Of a DNA stretch of 6,814 nt, positions 5,756-6,814 are shown piece after piece; positions within the stretch are counted from its first letter, which is position 1; each line of letters opens with the position of its first letter. Origin of the DNA: an uncultured Eubacterium sp. (lineage in GTDB: Bacteria; Bacillota; Clostridia; Lachnospirales; Lachnospiraceae); contig URGC01000122.1 in NCBI GenBank assembly GCA_900547255.1, positions 1 to 6,814 on the forward strand. Reading direction: 5' to 3'. A program made the translations under genes and the position numbers. Under the pieces are notes generated by a model. It had not been told where the DNA came from. It did no database searches and saw nothing but the letters and a program-made list of their open reading frames with translations.

Positions 5756-6814
5756 ATGGAAAAGATTAGAAAAGTATTAAAGACTAGGAATAACTTAAAG
5801 TACATAATTGCGGCAGTACTGGTTACGGGACTGGTTGGGATTGTCGGAGTTAATGTATTTGCGGTTGCCTCGCCATTAAAGTTTAAGGATGCAGGCAGTG
5901 AGATAACAAGTAAAAAATTGTCAGCTTCAGTAGAATTAAATAATACAACCGTTAAAAGTGATTTATTTACATTTGAATTGACTGAACCTTCTTTAAATAA
6001 AGCTGACATTGTCTGGAAACTGACAAATAATTTAGATATAGCTTCATTCAGTAATAAAACTGATACAGTTTATGGAAGTCAGTTAACTGATAATAAAGTT
6101 GAACTTAATATTAAATCTGCAGGAGTTGTAATTGTTAATGGTCAGCCTAGGAGATTAAATGCTGATACCCAGAACCTTGAGTCAGATGGAATTGAATCTG
6201 CTGATTTAAAGATTATCTCTCCTTTAAATGTTACAGTATCAAAAAGTGCTATTAATAATGGAGCGTCAACTACAATACAGACAAAACCCGAAGGAAGTGT
6301 TAATGTAGTTGAAAATCAGATTGACCCTGATAATACAAGTTATTTGAATTTTAAAACAAATGTTGCTTATAGTAACCTTAATGTATTGATTAATAATACA
6401 CCATATACAATAAGAAAAGCTGCAGCAGTAAGTACTAATGAAATTACTTATGATGAAGCAACAGGAACTGTATCTATTCCGACTGCAATATTAAAAGCTG
6501 GTATATCAACAATTTCAATCCAGACAAAAGATATGGCATCTGCTGATTCAGCAGCAGATCAGGCAAGTCTTAAGAGCGATTATAGAGTTAATGTAAAACC
6601 AGTCTTCTTAAAAGATAAAATAGTTACATATGGTACAGTTGGCGAAAATGAACCTAATAAATTAATGGAGAATGGTAATGTCTTTTATTACGCGTTTAGT
6701 GAAGGAGTAATAAAAAGCGGTAATAAACAAGTAGATCTTTCAACAATATCTAACATTGCATCTAATCCGGCAGATTATAGCGTGACAATAACTGCAGCGA
6801 CACCTGTTGAAAAT
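5756..6814 (+). CDS. Secreted surface protein of unknown function (3' end outside window)
   Basis: This reading frame has 353 codons without a stop and continues past the right edge. The N-terminus is a clear Sec signal peptide: a basic region (MEKIRKVLKTRNNLK, 1-15), a hydrophobic core (about 16-36), and a likely cleavage near VFA or AVA (36-38), just before SPLKF. A non-cleaved anchor is possible. The rest is rich in Asn, Thr, Ser, Asp and Val with alternating polar/hydrophobic stretches suggesting beta-sandwich (Ig-like) domains. There are no cysteines and one Trp (W87), typical of Gram-positive extracellular proteins. I recognise no catalytic motif, and any LPXTG, S-layer or cell-wall-binding signal would lie beyond the window. 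Lysine is mostly AAA (21 of 28), unlike the preceding genes. Its own promoter and the upstream terminator separate it from the catabolic group. A role in surface structure or adhesion is inference only. Confidence 0.8.
   Translation, partial: MEKIRKVLKTRNNLKYIIAAVLVTGLVGIVGVNVFAVASPLKFKDAGSEITSKKLSASVELNNTTVKSDLFTFELTEPSLNKADIVWKLTNNLDIASFSNKTDTVYGSQLTDNKVELNIKSAGVVIVNGQPRRLNADTQNLESDGIESADLKIISPLNVTVSKSAINNGASTTIQTKPEGSVNVVENQIDPDNTSYLNFKTNVAYSNLNVLINNTPYTIRKAAAVSTNEITYDEATGTVSIPTAILKAGISTISIQTKDMASADSAADQASLKSDYRVNVKPVFLKDKIVTYGTVGENEPNKLMENGNVFYYAFSEGVIKSGNKQVDLSTISNIASNPADYSVTITAATPVEN

Noticed and set aside
5722..6009. 95-codon reverse-strand open frame at the start of the secreted-protein gene
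   Set aside because: It is antisense to a frame that has a signal peptide, promoter and start site and stays open for 353 codons. The reverse frame has no supporting ribosome binding site or family resemblance.
1..6814. CRISPR arrays, transposases, integrase sites, tRNA or rRNA genes
   Set aside because: No regularly spaced repeats, terminal inverted repeats with transposase frames, or RNA-gene signatures were seen on either strand.

Overview
The window reads as an AT-rich, low-GC Gram-positive genome, most likely a gut or rumen Lachnospiraceae (Lachnospira/[Eubacterium] eligens-like pectin users are a plausible source, but this is inferred from gene style, not from a database match). The evidence is strong AGGAGG-type ribosome binding sites, very AT-rich spacers, a long clostridial-type KdgK, and complete D-galacturonate catabolic genes of the bacterial isomerase type.

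Layout: 1-128 is a leader/promoter region. It is followed by four co-directional catabolic genes: uxaB (129-1631, tagaturonate reductase), uxaA (1717-3204, altronate dehydratase), kdgK (3288-4385, 2-keto-3-deoxygluconate kinase) and a KDPG aldolase gene (4483-5442). Together they turn tagaturonate into D-altronate, then 2-keto-3-deoxy-D-gluconate (KDG), then KDPG, then pyruvate plus glyceraldehyde-3-phosphate. The uronate isomerase (uxaC), a galacturonate transporter and a regulator gene are not in the window. Two gene boundaries carry GC-rich hairpins (1669-1694 and 4420-4452), and a terminator-like hairpin (5484-5532) closes the group. The uxaB-uxaA and uxaA-kdgK spacers also hold plausible promoter boxes, so the genes may be expressed from several overlapping transcripts rather than one simple operon.

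The region 5443-5755 is non-coding: the terminator, then a good sigma-A-type promoter (5617-5645), then a leader in which two short stem-loops compete for the same arm. From 5756 to the right edge, a fifth gene runs off the window. It encodes a secreted, Asn/Thr/Ser-rich, cysteine-free protein of unknown function (353 codons seen, no stop). Its codon use (mainly AAA for Lys) differs sharply from that of the catabolic genes (almost only AAG).

The most unusual item is the aldolase: about 105 residues are attached behind a normal KDPG aldolase barrel, and they look like a vicinal-oxygen-chelate (glyoxalase-like) domain. I see no CRISPR array, mobile element, tRNA or rRNA. Apart from the aldolase fusion and some leader/hairpin architecture, this is a fairly ordinary catabolic region.
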